Source: Anodontia alba
Taxonomy: Eukaryota > Mollusca > Bivalvia > Lucinida > Lucinidae
Direction of reading: 5' to 3'
DNA length: 64,000 bases
Assembly: GCA_964016985.1 (NCBI GenBank)
Contig: OZ024827.1
Location: forward strand, 57,145,507-57,209,506
The notes below the pieces were generated by a model. That model had not been told where the DNA came from and made no database searches. It saw nothing but the letters and a program-made list of their open reading frames with translations. This document shows positions 45,277 through 56,869 of the stretch, piece by piece. Numbering within the stretch: the stretch's first letter is position 1; every line of letters begins with the position of its first letter. A program made the translations under genes and the position numbers.

Positions 45277-48228
45277 AGCTCGCCTGTACAATGTACAAGG
45301 AGAGCTATTGTAGTCACCCCGGTCGTCCTCGTTCCCGTTCCCGTCACACTGCCGTAAAGTTTTTCAAATACTTATATCTCTGCAGTCACTCAACACAAAG
45401 CATTCATATTTGGAACATTGGTGCCTGGGAGGGTCTTCTGCCATTCCATGAGAACAGACCCCTGGGTTCATGCCCCAGGGTGGGGTTAGGGGTCAAAATA
45501 TAGGACACCTTTGTAAAATGCTCTATTGCTGTGTTTAAGTTTTTCATATGCTTATATCTTAGTAGTTATCAACAAGCATTCATATTCGGAACATGGGTAC
45601 CTGGAATGGTCGTCTAAGTGTCCATAGGTGTCGGCCCCTTGGTTCATGCCCTGGGGTGGGGCTAGGGTTCAAAATCAAGGAAACCGCTTGTAAAGTGTTA
45701 AGTGCATTTCTGTTATGCTAGCATTGTAAACACATCCTAGATAATACATCAGTCAATCTTGTGACATTGCTTTAAGTGTCATTGGGTGAAGGTCATGGTG
45801 ACCTACATTGCACAGTCCACTGACCTTTATTTCATGGTCAAATGATTTTGCCTTATATCTCTAAGACTAGTTGATGGAGAAATGTCATACCTTGGATATT
45901 AGTTCCATGTGACAAAGAGTGACCTCAAAATATAATTAGGTCAGTGTGACCTATATTTCATGGTCCAGTGATTATGCCTCATATCTCGAAGACTATTTGA
46001 TGGAGAAATGTCATACCTTGGATATTAGTTTCATGTGACACTAAGAGTGACCTCAAAATATATGTAGGTCAATTTGACCTATATTTCATGGTCCACTGAT
46101 TATGCCTTATATCTGGAAGACTATTTGATAGAAAAATGTCATACCTTAGGTATTAGTTCCATGTGACATGAAGTGACCTCAAAATGTGACCTATATTTCA
46201 TGGTCCAGTGATTATGCCCTGTAACTTGGAGACTGTTTAATAGAGAAATGTCATACCTTGGATATTAGTTTCATTTGACACAGTGATCTCAAAATATATA
46301 TAGGTCAATTTGACCTATATTTCATGGTTCAGTGATTATGCCTTATATCTCAAAGACTATTTGATAGTGAAATGTCATACCTTGGATGTTAATTCCATGT
46401 GACAGGAAGAGTGACCTCAAAATATATGTAGATCAATGTGACCTATATTTCATGGACCAGTGATTATGCCTTATAACAAAAAGACTATTTGATAGAGAAA
46501 TGTCATACCTTAGATATAAGTTCCATGTGATACGAAGAGTGACCTCAATATATATGTAGGTCAATGTGACCCATATTTCATGGTGCAGTTATTATGCCTT
46601 ATACCTCTAAGACTATTTGATAGAGAAATGTCATACCTTGGATATTAGTTTCATGTGACACAAAGAGTGACCTGAAAATATATGTAGGTCAATGTGACCT
46701 ATATTTCATGGTCCAGTGATTATGCCTTATATCTGGAAGACTATTCAATAGAGAAATGTCATACCTTGGATATTAGTTCCATGTGACACAAAGAGTGATC
46801 TCAAAATATATGTAGGTCAAATGTGACCTATATTTCATGGACCAGTGATTATACCTTGTAACTCAAAGACTATTTGATAATGAAATGTCATACCTTAGAT
46901 ATTAGTTCCATGTGATAAGAAGAGTAACCTCAATATATATGTAGGTCAATGTGACCCATATTTCATGGTGCAGTTATTATGCCTTATATCTCAAAGACTA
47001 TTTGATAGAGAAATATCATACCTTGGATATTAGTTCCATGTGACACAAACAGTGACCTGAAAATATATTTAGGTCAGTGTGACCTATATTTCATGGTCCA
47101 GTGATTATGCCTTATATCTGGAAGACTATTTGATAGAGAAATGTCATACCTTAGATATTAGTTCCATATGACACGAAGAGTGACCTCAAAATATATGTAG
47201 GTCAGATGTGACCTACATTTCATGGACCAGTGGTTATGCCTTATAACTGGAAGACTATTTGATAATGAAATGTCATACCTTAGATATTAGTTCCATGTGA
47301 TATGAAGAGTGACCTCAATATATATGTAGGTCAATGTGGCCCATATTTCATGGTGCAGTGATTATGCCTTATATATTGATGACTGTTTGATAAGAGAAAT
47401 GTCATACCTTGGATATTAGTTTCATGTGACACTTAGAGTGACCTCAAAATATATATAGGTCAGGTTGACCTATAGTTCAAGGTCCAGTGATTATGCCTTA
47501 TATCTTGATGACTATTTGATAAGAGAAATGTCATACCTTGGATATTAATTGCATGTGACATGAAGGCTGACCTGAAAATATATGTATGTCAGTGTGACCT
47601 ATATTTCATGGTCCTGCGATTTTTCCTTATATTTCGAAGACAATTGATGGAGAAATATCATACCATGAATATTAGTTCCATGTGACACTAAAAGTAACCT
47701 AAAAGTATTTGTAGGTCATTGTGACCTACATTTCACAGTCCAGTGATTTTACGGTATATCTTGAAGACTATTTGATAGAGGAATGTCATACCTTGGATAG
47801 CAGTTTAATGTGACACAAATAGTGACCTCAAAATATATGTATGCCAATGTGACCTATATTTCATGGTCCAGTGATTTTGTCTTCTATCTCAGACTAATTA
47901 ATGGAGAAATGTCATACCTTGGATATTAGTTTCATTTGACACGAAGAGTGACTTCAAAATATATCCATGCCAATGTGTACTATATTTCACGGTTCAGTGA
48001 TTTTGCCTGATAACTAGAAGATTATTTGATGAGAAATGTTTTACCTGGATTTTAAGTTTCATGTGACCCTATGATTGACCTAAAAGTATATCTAGGTCAA
48101 TGTGACAAAAATTTCACGGTTCAGTGCCTTAGAACGAAACCTTGGTCTTTAATTTCTGAATGATAAAAATGGTACAATACAAAATGTGCCCAGCAGGTGA
48201 GCTACGCTGTCCTGCAACAGCTCTTATT
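45277..48228 (+). mobile_element. Family B hairpin-headed repeat with ~17 units of ~128 bp
   Basis: The head AGCTCGCCTGTACAATGTAC is a hairpin. The tail is GCAGGTGAGCTACGCTGTCC then ACAGCTCTTA plus TT. Units carry 'GAAATGTCATACCTTGGATA' and 'GTGACCTATATTTCATGGTC'. Seven perfect AGGTCAnnnTGACCT palindromes occur at 45938, 46066, 46302, 46686, 47071, 47457 and 47713. Its last 100 bp contain a 57-bp exact copy of fossil gene sequence (48125-48181 equals 49523-49579). Confidence 0.88.
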
Positions 48229-48701
48229 GGGTTTATGAAAACACAAATTATATTCTGTACAAAAAGTTGTTCTATACACGTTTGAGGAAACAGGATTAAC
48301 ATTATCCGTTTTGCATTTTTCCTTGTAAAGATCTTTCATTCGATTAATGCTAAGGCCATGTTCTAGAAATTTCTTCTGCGTATTTTTCCTCTGATAATGA
48401 GAGTCAACTGCAGGAAATGACTGAATATGGTGTTTAACATACGCAATACACACACTTTCTGTTTTATTTGCTGGGATATGCTTTCCAGGCTGGTCGACAG
48501 ATTTAAATATTCCATGTGTTTTCTTAGCCAATGTACATCTGACAAGTTTATCACCTATATCCAAGGTTTTAAGAAAAAAAAAACTGTTTGCACACTCATA
48601 CTAGGTCTTCTCCAACTGATAATAAAATTTGTTTGTAGGACTTGTGATTGCGATTCCCAGTTGATTTTACGTTAATATGTTGACAAATAAAATCCCTTTT
48701 T
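48229..48701 (-). pseudogene. Fossil gene fragment 2
   Basis: It reads KRDFICQHINVKSTGNRNHK, then after a frameshift 'TLDIGDKLVRCTLAKKTHGI', 'KHIQ/HHIQSFPAVDSHYQRK' and 'YRTTFCTEYNLCFHKPN'. The 'SFPAVDSHY' block precedes the catalytic-like core in this family. Confidence 0.85.
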
Positions 48702-49263
48702 AGCTCGGCTGTTTTCGAAGAAAACGACGAGGTATTGTCATAGCTCTGGCGTCGTCTGCGTCTGCGTCGTCGTCGTGCAAAAACTTGGACATTTTGTAAT
48801 ATCTCTGTCATTACTGAAGATATTTACTTGAAACTCGGACTAGTTGTTCATTATGAAAAGGGGAACTCATACCAATAGGGGAGGTAACCCTCAAAATATT
48901 TTTGGCACAGTTATGCCCCTTTTTCGACAGAGTTTTTGTTGAAAAATGGTTTCACTGCGATTTCTCAAGAACTGATGGATGAATTCTGATCATGTTTGGT
49001 ATTCAGCATAATTGGGAGGGTCTCCATTGCAGAAAGGAATTCGGTGACCTTGACCTAATTTTCAAAGTCACCAAGGAACTTTGATCATTCAGAAAATGGG
49101 TTTCACTGCTATATCTCCAGAACCACTGGATAAATTCTGGTCATGTTTGGTATTTAGCATAATTAGGAGGGTCTCCATTGCAGAAAGGAATTTGGTGACC
49201 TTGACCTAATTTTTAAGGTCAAACTGCAGCCGAGCGTTGGCACCCGCATGCGGTGCTCTTGTT
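48702..49263 (+). mobile_element. Family E short hairpin-headed repeat
   Basis: The head AGCTCGGCTGTTTTCGAAGAAAACGACGAG folds on itself. A CGTCGT stretch and two ~175-bp units with TGACCTTGACCTAA follow. The tail is GCAGCCGAGCGTTGG ... GCGGTGCTCTTG plus TT. Removal restores the frame MTYE-RKRDFICQ. Confidence 0.88.
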
Positions 49264-50752
49264 CTCTCATATGTCATTTCATTGCTATAATAGTGATCAA
49301 GTATTTTCTGGCGTTTTTCCTGTGAAATTTTCTCTGAGCACTGGTATCTGCACTTTGAGGCATTTAGGAGGAATCAATTTTTTATTTGCAGGACAGATGT
49401 AGCTATTTCCCATATTCTTCTCTTTTCTGATACTCTTAATCCATTTACTTGGGTTTGTTTTTCTCATGCGACTTGTTCTTTTCTTTTGTGGTGATTTATA
49501 ATGTGCTCTTTTCCGTGATTTTTGCCTTAGAACGAAACCTTGGTCTTTAATTTCTGAATGATAAAAATGGTACAATACATTATTATATATGGAGTTATTG
49601 AAGGCGAACCACTCGACAGAACAGGAGTATTAGTCTGTGTATTGTTACTTGTAAATGGTGTTTGCTGAAAATTTTCAGCTGATTTGATGACGCTGTCATA
49701 GTGTTCAAAGCTGGGCACTGCTAAGAATGATAACAAAAGAATTATTTTGTTCAACAGTTGACTCGCCTATACTTGGTTCAATATTTAGTATGGGTTTATT
49801 AATTCTGCTAGTGTATATTGTAAATCCACAGTTGAAGATATTGGCAATTGCAACTGGAGCTAAATCTGAGGCATCATTATTCCATATGCTGCTGCTTCTG
49901 GGACATTTTGTATTGTACCATTTTTATATGCCGCTTCTTCTAATATCTTGAACGTTTTGTACATATTCTTTTGAGCGATCTTCAATTGATAGTTCATAAG
50001 AAAAATGTAGAAAGTTGATGTAGTGTTGTTCATTTTCCAGTAAATGTTCACAAACCTTAGATCTAAGTTCTGATGAAGTGTAATTTTCTGTAGAAATCTG
50101 ACAACATATAGCTTTGAAAAAACAGTCTCCATCCGGCTTCGTTTGTATCTGAGAGAGATTGTTGCTTGCTAGGACATGATTGAGCCTCTGAATGTGCATT
50201 TTTGCATATAGAGTTTATGTTAAATGACTGCAAACTCAACTGAACAGCCTCTTCAATATCTATAGCTTCACTACTGACTTTTTTTGAAATCCTTTTTGTC
50301 TTTGATTTATCAACTTGTTTTGAATTAGTATTTGTTTGTTTATGCCGTGCATCTTCCTTATTACTGTTATTACTGACATTTGGAAGTAGTTGTCTCATTT
50401 ATTTTGGCCTGTTTCTTTTTCGCCACCATTTGCGTCGTTGTTTTTCAATGATTACAGGTGTCTCAATATCAGTTCCTGAAGCTGATGACTGAGATGGTGT
50501 GTAGTCCTTATCATTGTCCTTATCATCATAGCCTTGCAATGGCCAATGTTTTCTTTTTACTCTTTCCTTTTGCCATGTGGTCAGGCATGCAAGCGGTACA
50601 TAATCACAGTCTGTCTCACTTATGTGTTCGTTCTGTCCTTCTGTTGACTTCTGGGATAAACTGTGAGCCGCATGTGAGCCATTGGTTACATATTTATCAT
50701 GTAATATGTCTTTGTTAAGCCCCCGCCTATTTGAAGAATAGAGGAAGGGCAT
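49264..50752 (-). pseudogene. Fossil gene fragment 1 (N-terminus, UIM-like motif, OTU domain)
   Basis: The Met at 50752 opens a 117-codon frame ending TAA at 50399. The same frame continues with the UIM-like EEAVQLSLQS (about 50245-50275). After a frameshift, PDGDCFFKAI (about 50105-50135) gives the OTU Asp/Cys pair. 'WNNDASDLAPVAIANIFNC' and 'EHYDSVIKSAENF' follow in other frames, the His lying ~145 residues after the Cys as is usual for OTU domains. The fragment ends in the basic linker 'RMRKTNPSKWIKSIRKEKNM' and 'YSNEMTYE'. OTU proteases remove ubiquitin; a UIM binds it. Confidence 0.8.
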
Positions 50753-53255
50753 TAAGTGTTACCCCTATCCGTCCCGTACGCACGTACGAATTTGTGTCTT
50801 GGCTGTAACTCCTAAGCCGTATGGAATATATTTATGAAACTTTACAGGTGCATGCATGACATTGAGACGATGTCGTGAAAAAGGAGGACAACTCTTGCTT
50901 GTTTGGTTTTTATACGCCCGTTTAAAAAATTGGACGTATTATGTTACGGGGTATGTCGTCCGTCCGTAAACTTTTTCGTTTCCGGCTAACTCCTCCTAAA
51001 GTTTACATCCGATCAAGCTGAAACTTGGTATATAGTAAGACCATGATGTGGCGCAGTGCATATTGTTTCGGGGCTACAGTCCACCAAATGTTTGCAGAGT
51101 TATGCCCCTTAGAAAGTTTCTGTAAACTTTTCATTTTCGGCTAACTCCTCCTAGATTTTACATCCAATCAAGCTGAAACTTCATATATAGTTAGACCATG
51201 ATGTGGAGCAGCGCATATTGTTTCGAGGTTACAGTCCACCAAATATTAGCAGAGTTATGCCCCTTTGAAAATTTCAGTTGACTTTTCGTTTCCGGCTAAC
51301 TCCTCCTACAGTTTACATCCGATCAAGCTGAAACTTGATTTTTAGTTAGACCATGATGTGGAGCAGCGCATATTGTTTCAAGGTTACAGTCCACCAAATA
51401 TTAGCAGAGTTATACCCCTTTGAAGATTTCTATTAATTTTTAGTTTCTGGCTAAATCCTCCTACAGTTTACATCCAATCAAGCTGAAACTTCATGTACAG
51501 TTAGACCATGATGTGGTGCAGCGCATATTGTTTCGCGGTTACAGTCCACCAAATATTAGCAGAGTTATGCCCCTTTGAAAATTTCAGTAAACTTTTCGTT
51601 TCTGGCTAAATCCTCCTACAGTTTACATCCGATCAAACTGAAATTTTATTTGTAATTAGACCATGATGTGGAGTAGCGCATATTGTTTCAAGGTTACAGT
51701 CCACCAAATATTAGCAGAGTTAAACCCCATTGAAAATTTCTATTAATTTCTATTAATTTTTTGTTTCCGGCTAAATCCTTCTATAGTTTACATCCGATCA
51801 AGCTGAAACTTTCATAAATAGTTACATGATGATGTGGAGCAGCACAGATTATTTCGAGGTTACAGTGCACCAAATATTTGCAGATTTATGCCCCTTTCAA
51901 AGTTTTTGTAAACTTTTCGCAGCATATTGTTTAGAGGTAATAGTGTGCAAATTTTATTTTATAATAAGTATATTTTATGCAAATAACTAAAGTTTTGGTC
52001 ATATGGGCAAGATATTGATTTTTTTTTTCCTCTTTTTTTTATTAGATTTGCAAGGAAAGGTTGCCATAAATCTTTATGAATACATAATTCTTTTTGGATT
52101 TTTTTTTTTTTTTTCTTTTTAATACTCTTCTGATTTGGCTCCCTTGAAGAACAAAAATAAAATCAGTATTAAACAAGTTAAAGGTTTACAAAAAAAAATT
52201 ACTTGCAGCATTTTTTTTTTTTTTTGGTTGTTTATTTTTGTTTTGTTATTGTTTGGTCTGATATTGAAGTATAGGAAAAACAAATCAGCCAAAGGCTTAT
52301 ATGAGATTATAGTCATGCTTCTGTGGTGGGTCCTCCGTCAGAAAGCACTTCTCCTTAGAAGCAGCAAACTTCTCCCTATTTTCCCAGGAAGGAAAGTCAC
52401 TTCTTCCTTAATTCCTGGGCCAGCTTGGTCGCTTAGGTTACATAATCACCAAATATCAGCAGAGATATGCCCCAATGAAATTTAAAAAAAATTTTTTTTT
52501 GTAATTCCACTTACAGTTTATATCCGGAGCACTGAATTATACAGGAGCCAGTTTTTGTGCTACATCGTTTTACTTGCCACGGGCATATAATGCCCCGCTT
52601 GGCGGAGCTCTTGTTTAATTATCTGCCCTGTCCATCCATCCTGTACTTACTTACGTCCGTCCCAATTTGTGTCCGGGCCATAACTCCTAAACCTTATGGA
52701 ATATATTTATGAAACTTTACAGGTGCATGCATGACATTGAGACGATGTGTCGTGAAAAAGGATGACAACTCTTGCTTGTTTGGTTTTTGAATTATCTGCC
52801 CTTGACTTAGTTCCATATAGTAAACCATGTCTGGGCCATATCTCCTTAACCATATGGAATATATTTATGAAACTTTACAGGTGCATGCATGACATTGAGA
52901 TGATGTGTCGAGAAAAAGGATGACACTCTTGCTTGTTTGGTTTTTGAATTATCTGCCCTTGACTTAGTTCCATATAGTAAACCGTGTCCGGGCCATAACT
53001 CCTTAACCGTTTGGAATATATTTATGAAACTTTACAGGTGCATGCATGACATTGAGACGATGTGTCATGAAAAAGGATGACAACTCTTGCTTGTTTGGTT
53101 TTTGAATTATCTGCCCTTGACTTAGTTCCATAGAGTAAACCGTGTCTGGGCCATAACTCCTTAACTGTATGGAATATATTTATGAAACTTTACAGGTGCT
53201 TGCATGACATTGAGACGATGTGTTATGAAAAATGAAGACAACTCTTGCTTGTTCA
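50753..53255 (+). repeat. ~160-bp minisatellite, five units, split by family D
   Basis: Units contain 'ACAGGTGCATGCATGACATT' at about 50845, 52720, 52880, 53036 and 53196. It may be the body of a hairpin-headed element whose ends I cannot define. Confidence 0.75.
50912..52615 (+). mobile_element. Family D hairpin-headed repeat (copy 2)
   Basis: Near copy of 21871-23603, with the same seven units and the same 600-bp non-tandem 3' region. It is inserted after T5 in the minisatellite unit 'GGTTTTT-GAATTATCTGCC'. Confidence 0.85.
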
Positions 53256-54215
53256 CCGCGTCCAACCGTAACGCCGGATAACCGGTCGTAACGCCGGATT
53301 TTCGGTCAAATAACGCCGGATTACGGTATTTTTCGTAGGATTCGCCGCCATTTTAAGAACCGCGTTTGACGTTGGGTAGACAAAAACATTTATCTAAAAT
53401 ATTAGGATAGTTTCATCGAACACGAAAAGTAGCCTATCCGGATCTACATATATTGTTCTAACTGCTAAATCTTCAATTGATACATATACTTTGCCGAAAT
53501 TGTCAAACACTCAAAGAGAAAATGGTTGTGCAGGTTCGGCCATACAATAAAAAAGCATTCTTACCAGAGGAGTTCGTACTTTTTTCATTTTCTCAAAATT
53601 TCTGACCAGCTGGTGGATGAAAATGTATTTGAAAATGACCTTGCATCATAAACTGGCCGTTGCTAAAACTATTTTATCGACGAAACAAAGACCGAGGCAC
53701 AATCCACGAAATTTAAGGTAACGCCGGATAAAACGGTGTCTTCTTGATCTACAACTGGCCAGTATTTTCGCAGACAAACACACTTGTAAAGGTAAAACTT
53801 CACCTTCACAGTCCAATACCAATTAGTCGACACTATAAATTGTCTTAGTTTTAGTATATGAAGTATCTGAATATATCAATCACATAAAAGATCAAGCACC
53901 TCCGTATACTTCAAAAAGAATTTAGATTTACGTACTTTCATCGACAGCTTTTATCCAGTATTCTCGCGGACAAACACACTTGAGAGCGTCTATTCAGAAA
54001 GCTGTAACAATTAGAGTGTGCAAAATAGAGTTAAACATAATCATTAAAATTGTATAACTTGTTCAAGTAGTTTGCAGACTCCCTCTGGATTCCTTTAGAA
54101 AATGGAGTGATCATATCGTTTACCTCATGTTTTATTATCCTGCCCTCAATTTGGTTCTATTACATTTTCCCTTTACATTTTAAGAATCCTTAGATGGTTA
54201 TCATTGTATGGAGAG
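53256..54215. other. Non-coding stretch with TAACGCCGGA motifs
   Basis: TAACGCCGGAT occurs near 53270, 53289, 53310 and 53709. A second pair, 'CCAGTATTYTCGC.GACAAACACACTTG', lies ~196 bp apart (53760 and 53956). No coding exon is recognised. Confidence 0.5.
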
Positions 54216-55850
54216 GCATGAGTATGGCGTGATATACGTTGCAATATTGTATCTGATAATATATTTGTTCCATATTAAAAATATGTATTCTATATTAAGA
54301 TATTTATTGCCAATAAAATATATTTATTTACAATAAAACATTTATTTGCAATATAAAAATATATCTCTTTGCTACATGAATATTTATTGCCAATAGAAAT
54401 ATATTTATTTACGATAAAATATTCATTGGCAATAAAAATATATTTATTCACAATAAAAATATTTATGTGCTATGTATACATAATTTTTTTGCAAATTTTA
54501 AATATGCATTGATACAATATTTTATGTGGACAATAAAAAATCACAATATATAGAATATATATTTATTTGCAAAAAACTAAATAAAATAAAAGAATTATTG
54601 ACAATTTTTACAAAAAAAATATATATTCATTGTAAGTTTAAAATATATATATATAGGGTAAAATTAGCATTGTGGGATATGATGTAGCCTTGTAACAGAT
54701 AATTTCATTGGCTCCGGTGGTTTGATCTTGGTCAACTCGCTGCTTAGATTTTCGCACCTTAAACTTTCGTCCTTAGATGCCCCCATGTTTGCCGGTTTTT
54801 ACAAAATGTTAAAGATTTTGTTGCAGTTTTTGTTAACTCTTCAATTAGAGCTTTAGCTCTAGTTTCCCACGGAAACATTAGGACCATTAGAAACGTATGG
54901 ACTAGTGGTCCAAGATCAGCCCCCAAGGTCTGGACTATATATTCAAGTATATAATGCTTTTAGGTTTAAAAAAATCATATGGGCCGTTATTCCGCGCAAA
55001 TTACTAGTCACATCCAACATCCAAAACAAAGAAACTGCAACACACGGGGGGGGGGGGGGGGGGGGGGGGGGGTGCGAGGTGACCAAGAATCAAAAGGTGC
55101 GAACTGACTAAGGTTGAAACGGCCAAGAATCAAGTTTACCATAAACCGTGAACCAAAACAATATGGCAGCGCTCTGTATAATCATTAGAGGCTGCCATTA
55201 TTGGGGGGGGGGGGGGGGGGGGGGGGGGGTGCGAGGTGACCAAGAATCAAAAGGTGCGAACTGACTAAGGCGAACCAAAACAATATGGCAGCGCTCTGTA
55301 TAATCAATAGAGGCTGCCATTATTAGGTTTCACAAAGCCAATGAAATTCGCTGATACAAAACCATGTCATATCCCACAATACTAATTTTACCCAACATAT
55401 TTTTAGCACATTGCTGATAAATATTTTTATTCTGACACAATAGAATAGTGATTCAATAAATATGTATCAATTTTATTAACATATTTTATACTTTGAATGA
55501 ATATATTTTTATTGCCAATACATATCTTTTGTTGCCGATCAATATACTTATTATAGAACAAATATTTTTATTTTGAAAAAATTATAATTTTATTGCCAAT
55601 AAATAAATTTAATTGCCAATAAATATATTTTATTGCCAATGAATATTTATTTTGCAAATAAATATATTTATTGCCAATAAATAAGATTTATTGCTCATAA
55701 ATATATTTTATTGCCAATAAATATCTATTTTGCTTATAAATATATTTTTATTGGGCATAAATATCTTAATATAGAATACATATTTGAATATGGAACAAAT
55801 ATATTACCTGATACAATATTGCAACGTATATCACGCCATACATGAGTACA
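54216..55850. mobile_element. AT-rich inverted-repeat element with a nested element
   Basis: 54220-54310 ('TATGGCGTGATATACGTTGC ... ATATTAAGATATTTA') is repeated inverted at about 55747-55845. Both sides then carry 'TATTGCCAATAAATATATTT' minisatellite. The centre is the 740-bp element 54656-55395. Confidence 0.75.
54656..55395. mobile_element. 740-bp inverted-repeat element with two G27 runs
   Basis: The ends GGGTAAAATTAGCATTGTGG (left) and the same on the minus strand at the right extend ~65 bp. Inside, two direct copies of a ~158-bp unit begin with 27 G (55046-55072 and 55203-55229), followed by TGCGAGGTGACCAAGAATCA. No transposase is seen. Confidence 0.8.
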
Positions 55851-56418
55851 TACCAGGAATAATGTTTTTAAAAACGGTGATAGTTTTAGTTGTAATCTGT
55901 TTTGTGGGACGCAAGTACTCGGAGGCGTGGGTTTTGCGTAAAAACGCTCGATTCGACTGAACATAGCATTTGTATATTTAAGTCTCTATTGTGGCAGGAT
56001 GCAGTTGTAGCTATAACGGTTCTTCTGATTTGTCTTTTTCTAGAAAAAGTCCAGTTATCGTCTAAATCTGGTTAGTAAAGCACTTCATTTAGTTCTGTAT
56101 TTGGATTCCCTGTAAATAACACGTCATAACATGATTACCTGATACAAACGTCAAAAAGATTGCCCTTGGAAACCAAGAACACACTACAAATTAGAAAATG
56201 GGAGTTTTCCTGCGCCCGTCAGTTTCGTAGTGCTATTGCACAGTTGTTGTGTGGGCGATGTGTTCGCAGAACGTGAGTTTGTTTATGGATGACAGGCTTC
56301 GATGGTGACAAATGATGTACAAAAGTAAGTCCTACTAGACAAGAGAGGCAATCTAAAAACCAACAAAATTTATTTGTCAAATTCTTTGCAACATATTTTT
56401 GATCAAAGGACAACTAAA
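55851..56418. other. Non-coding stretch, nothing recognised
   Basis: No convincing coding frame or repeat structure is seen. Confidence 0.4.
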
Positions 56419-56420
56419 TA

Positions 56421-56777
56421 CAGTCGAACATCAATGGCTCGAACATCTTTGGGACCATGGAAATGTGTTCGAGACATGGGGTATTTCGAGCCACTGAGGG
56501 TTAATCATTACACCAGTTCAGGAAGCAAATAGCGATAATTTAGGGAAATCTTTTCAATTTTTAACATAATGATTGTATGTTGAGTGTATTCATTAGAATT
56601 GCCTCGATGAGGCGATTATAATGAGTACACACAACATACAATTCCATGATGAAATAAAAAAATCCCTAAATATTTGTTTTCTTGAGCTATTGGAAGAATT
56701 TTGTAGGGACTGAAAAAAGAGTTCGAATCATCCACGGTAAACGAGCCACCCGTGTTCGAGCCATTGAGGTTATACTG
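56421..56777. mobile_element. 357-bp TA-flanked MITE (Tc1/pogo-like)
   Basis: The inverted ends CAGTCGAACATCAATGGCTC and CAGTATAACCTCAATGGCTC (minus strand) are flanked by TA (56419-56420 and 56778-56779). The interior repeats 'TTCGAGCCAC'. TA targets and CAG ends are typical of Tc1/mariner-pogo MITEs. Confidence 0.85.
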
Positions 56778-56869
56778 TATGACTACAAATATTTGCAGGA
56801 GGATGGTTCATAGCATGGTAACGCACATATGCACATAAAACCTCGTTTTCGAAAGACGTAGTAAGGCGA

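Larger units (their letters stand above)
37761..50752 (-). pseudogene. Fossil gene: UIM-like + OTU protease + transposase-like region, split by insertions
   Basis: A minus-strand gene reads 50752 to 37761 through six fragments: 50752-49264, 48701-48229, 45276-45149, 41345-41229, 38898-38510 and 38161-37761. Together they are ~3.0 kb or ~1000 codons. Order: an acidic/Ser-rich N-terminus; the UIM-like EEAVQLSLQS; an OTU domain with PDGDCFF (catalytic Asp and Cys) and EHYDSV (catalytic His); a basic 'NPSKWIKSIRKEKN' region; then 'HIQSFPAVDSHYQRKNT', 'TFDLQAVLYT' and 'HVILYSDCCSGQNRNQYL' blocks; and a C-terminal 'RPSDLVKPIPKKYESPLPIP'. The last blocks resemble a widespread family of uncharacterised animal proteins that I believe carry DUF7869-type domains and a transposase-like fold; that name is from memory. 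Decay includes an in-frame TAA at 50399-50401 and frameshifts near 50199, 49950, 49730, 49560, 49340 and 48600. It is not functional. Confidence 0.8.

Noticed and set aside
45096..45347. 83-codon minus-strand frame read as one protein
   Set aside because: Only the middle is fossil-gene coding; both ends are family B and family C element sequence.
48596..48811. Arg-rich run RRRRRRR on the minus strand
   Set aside because: Translation of the CGTCGT stretch of the family E element, not a nuclear localisation signal.
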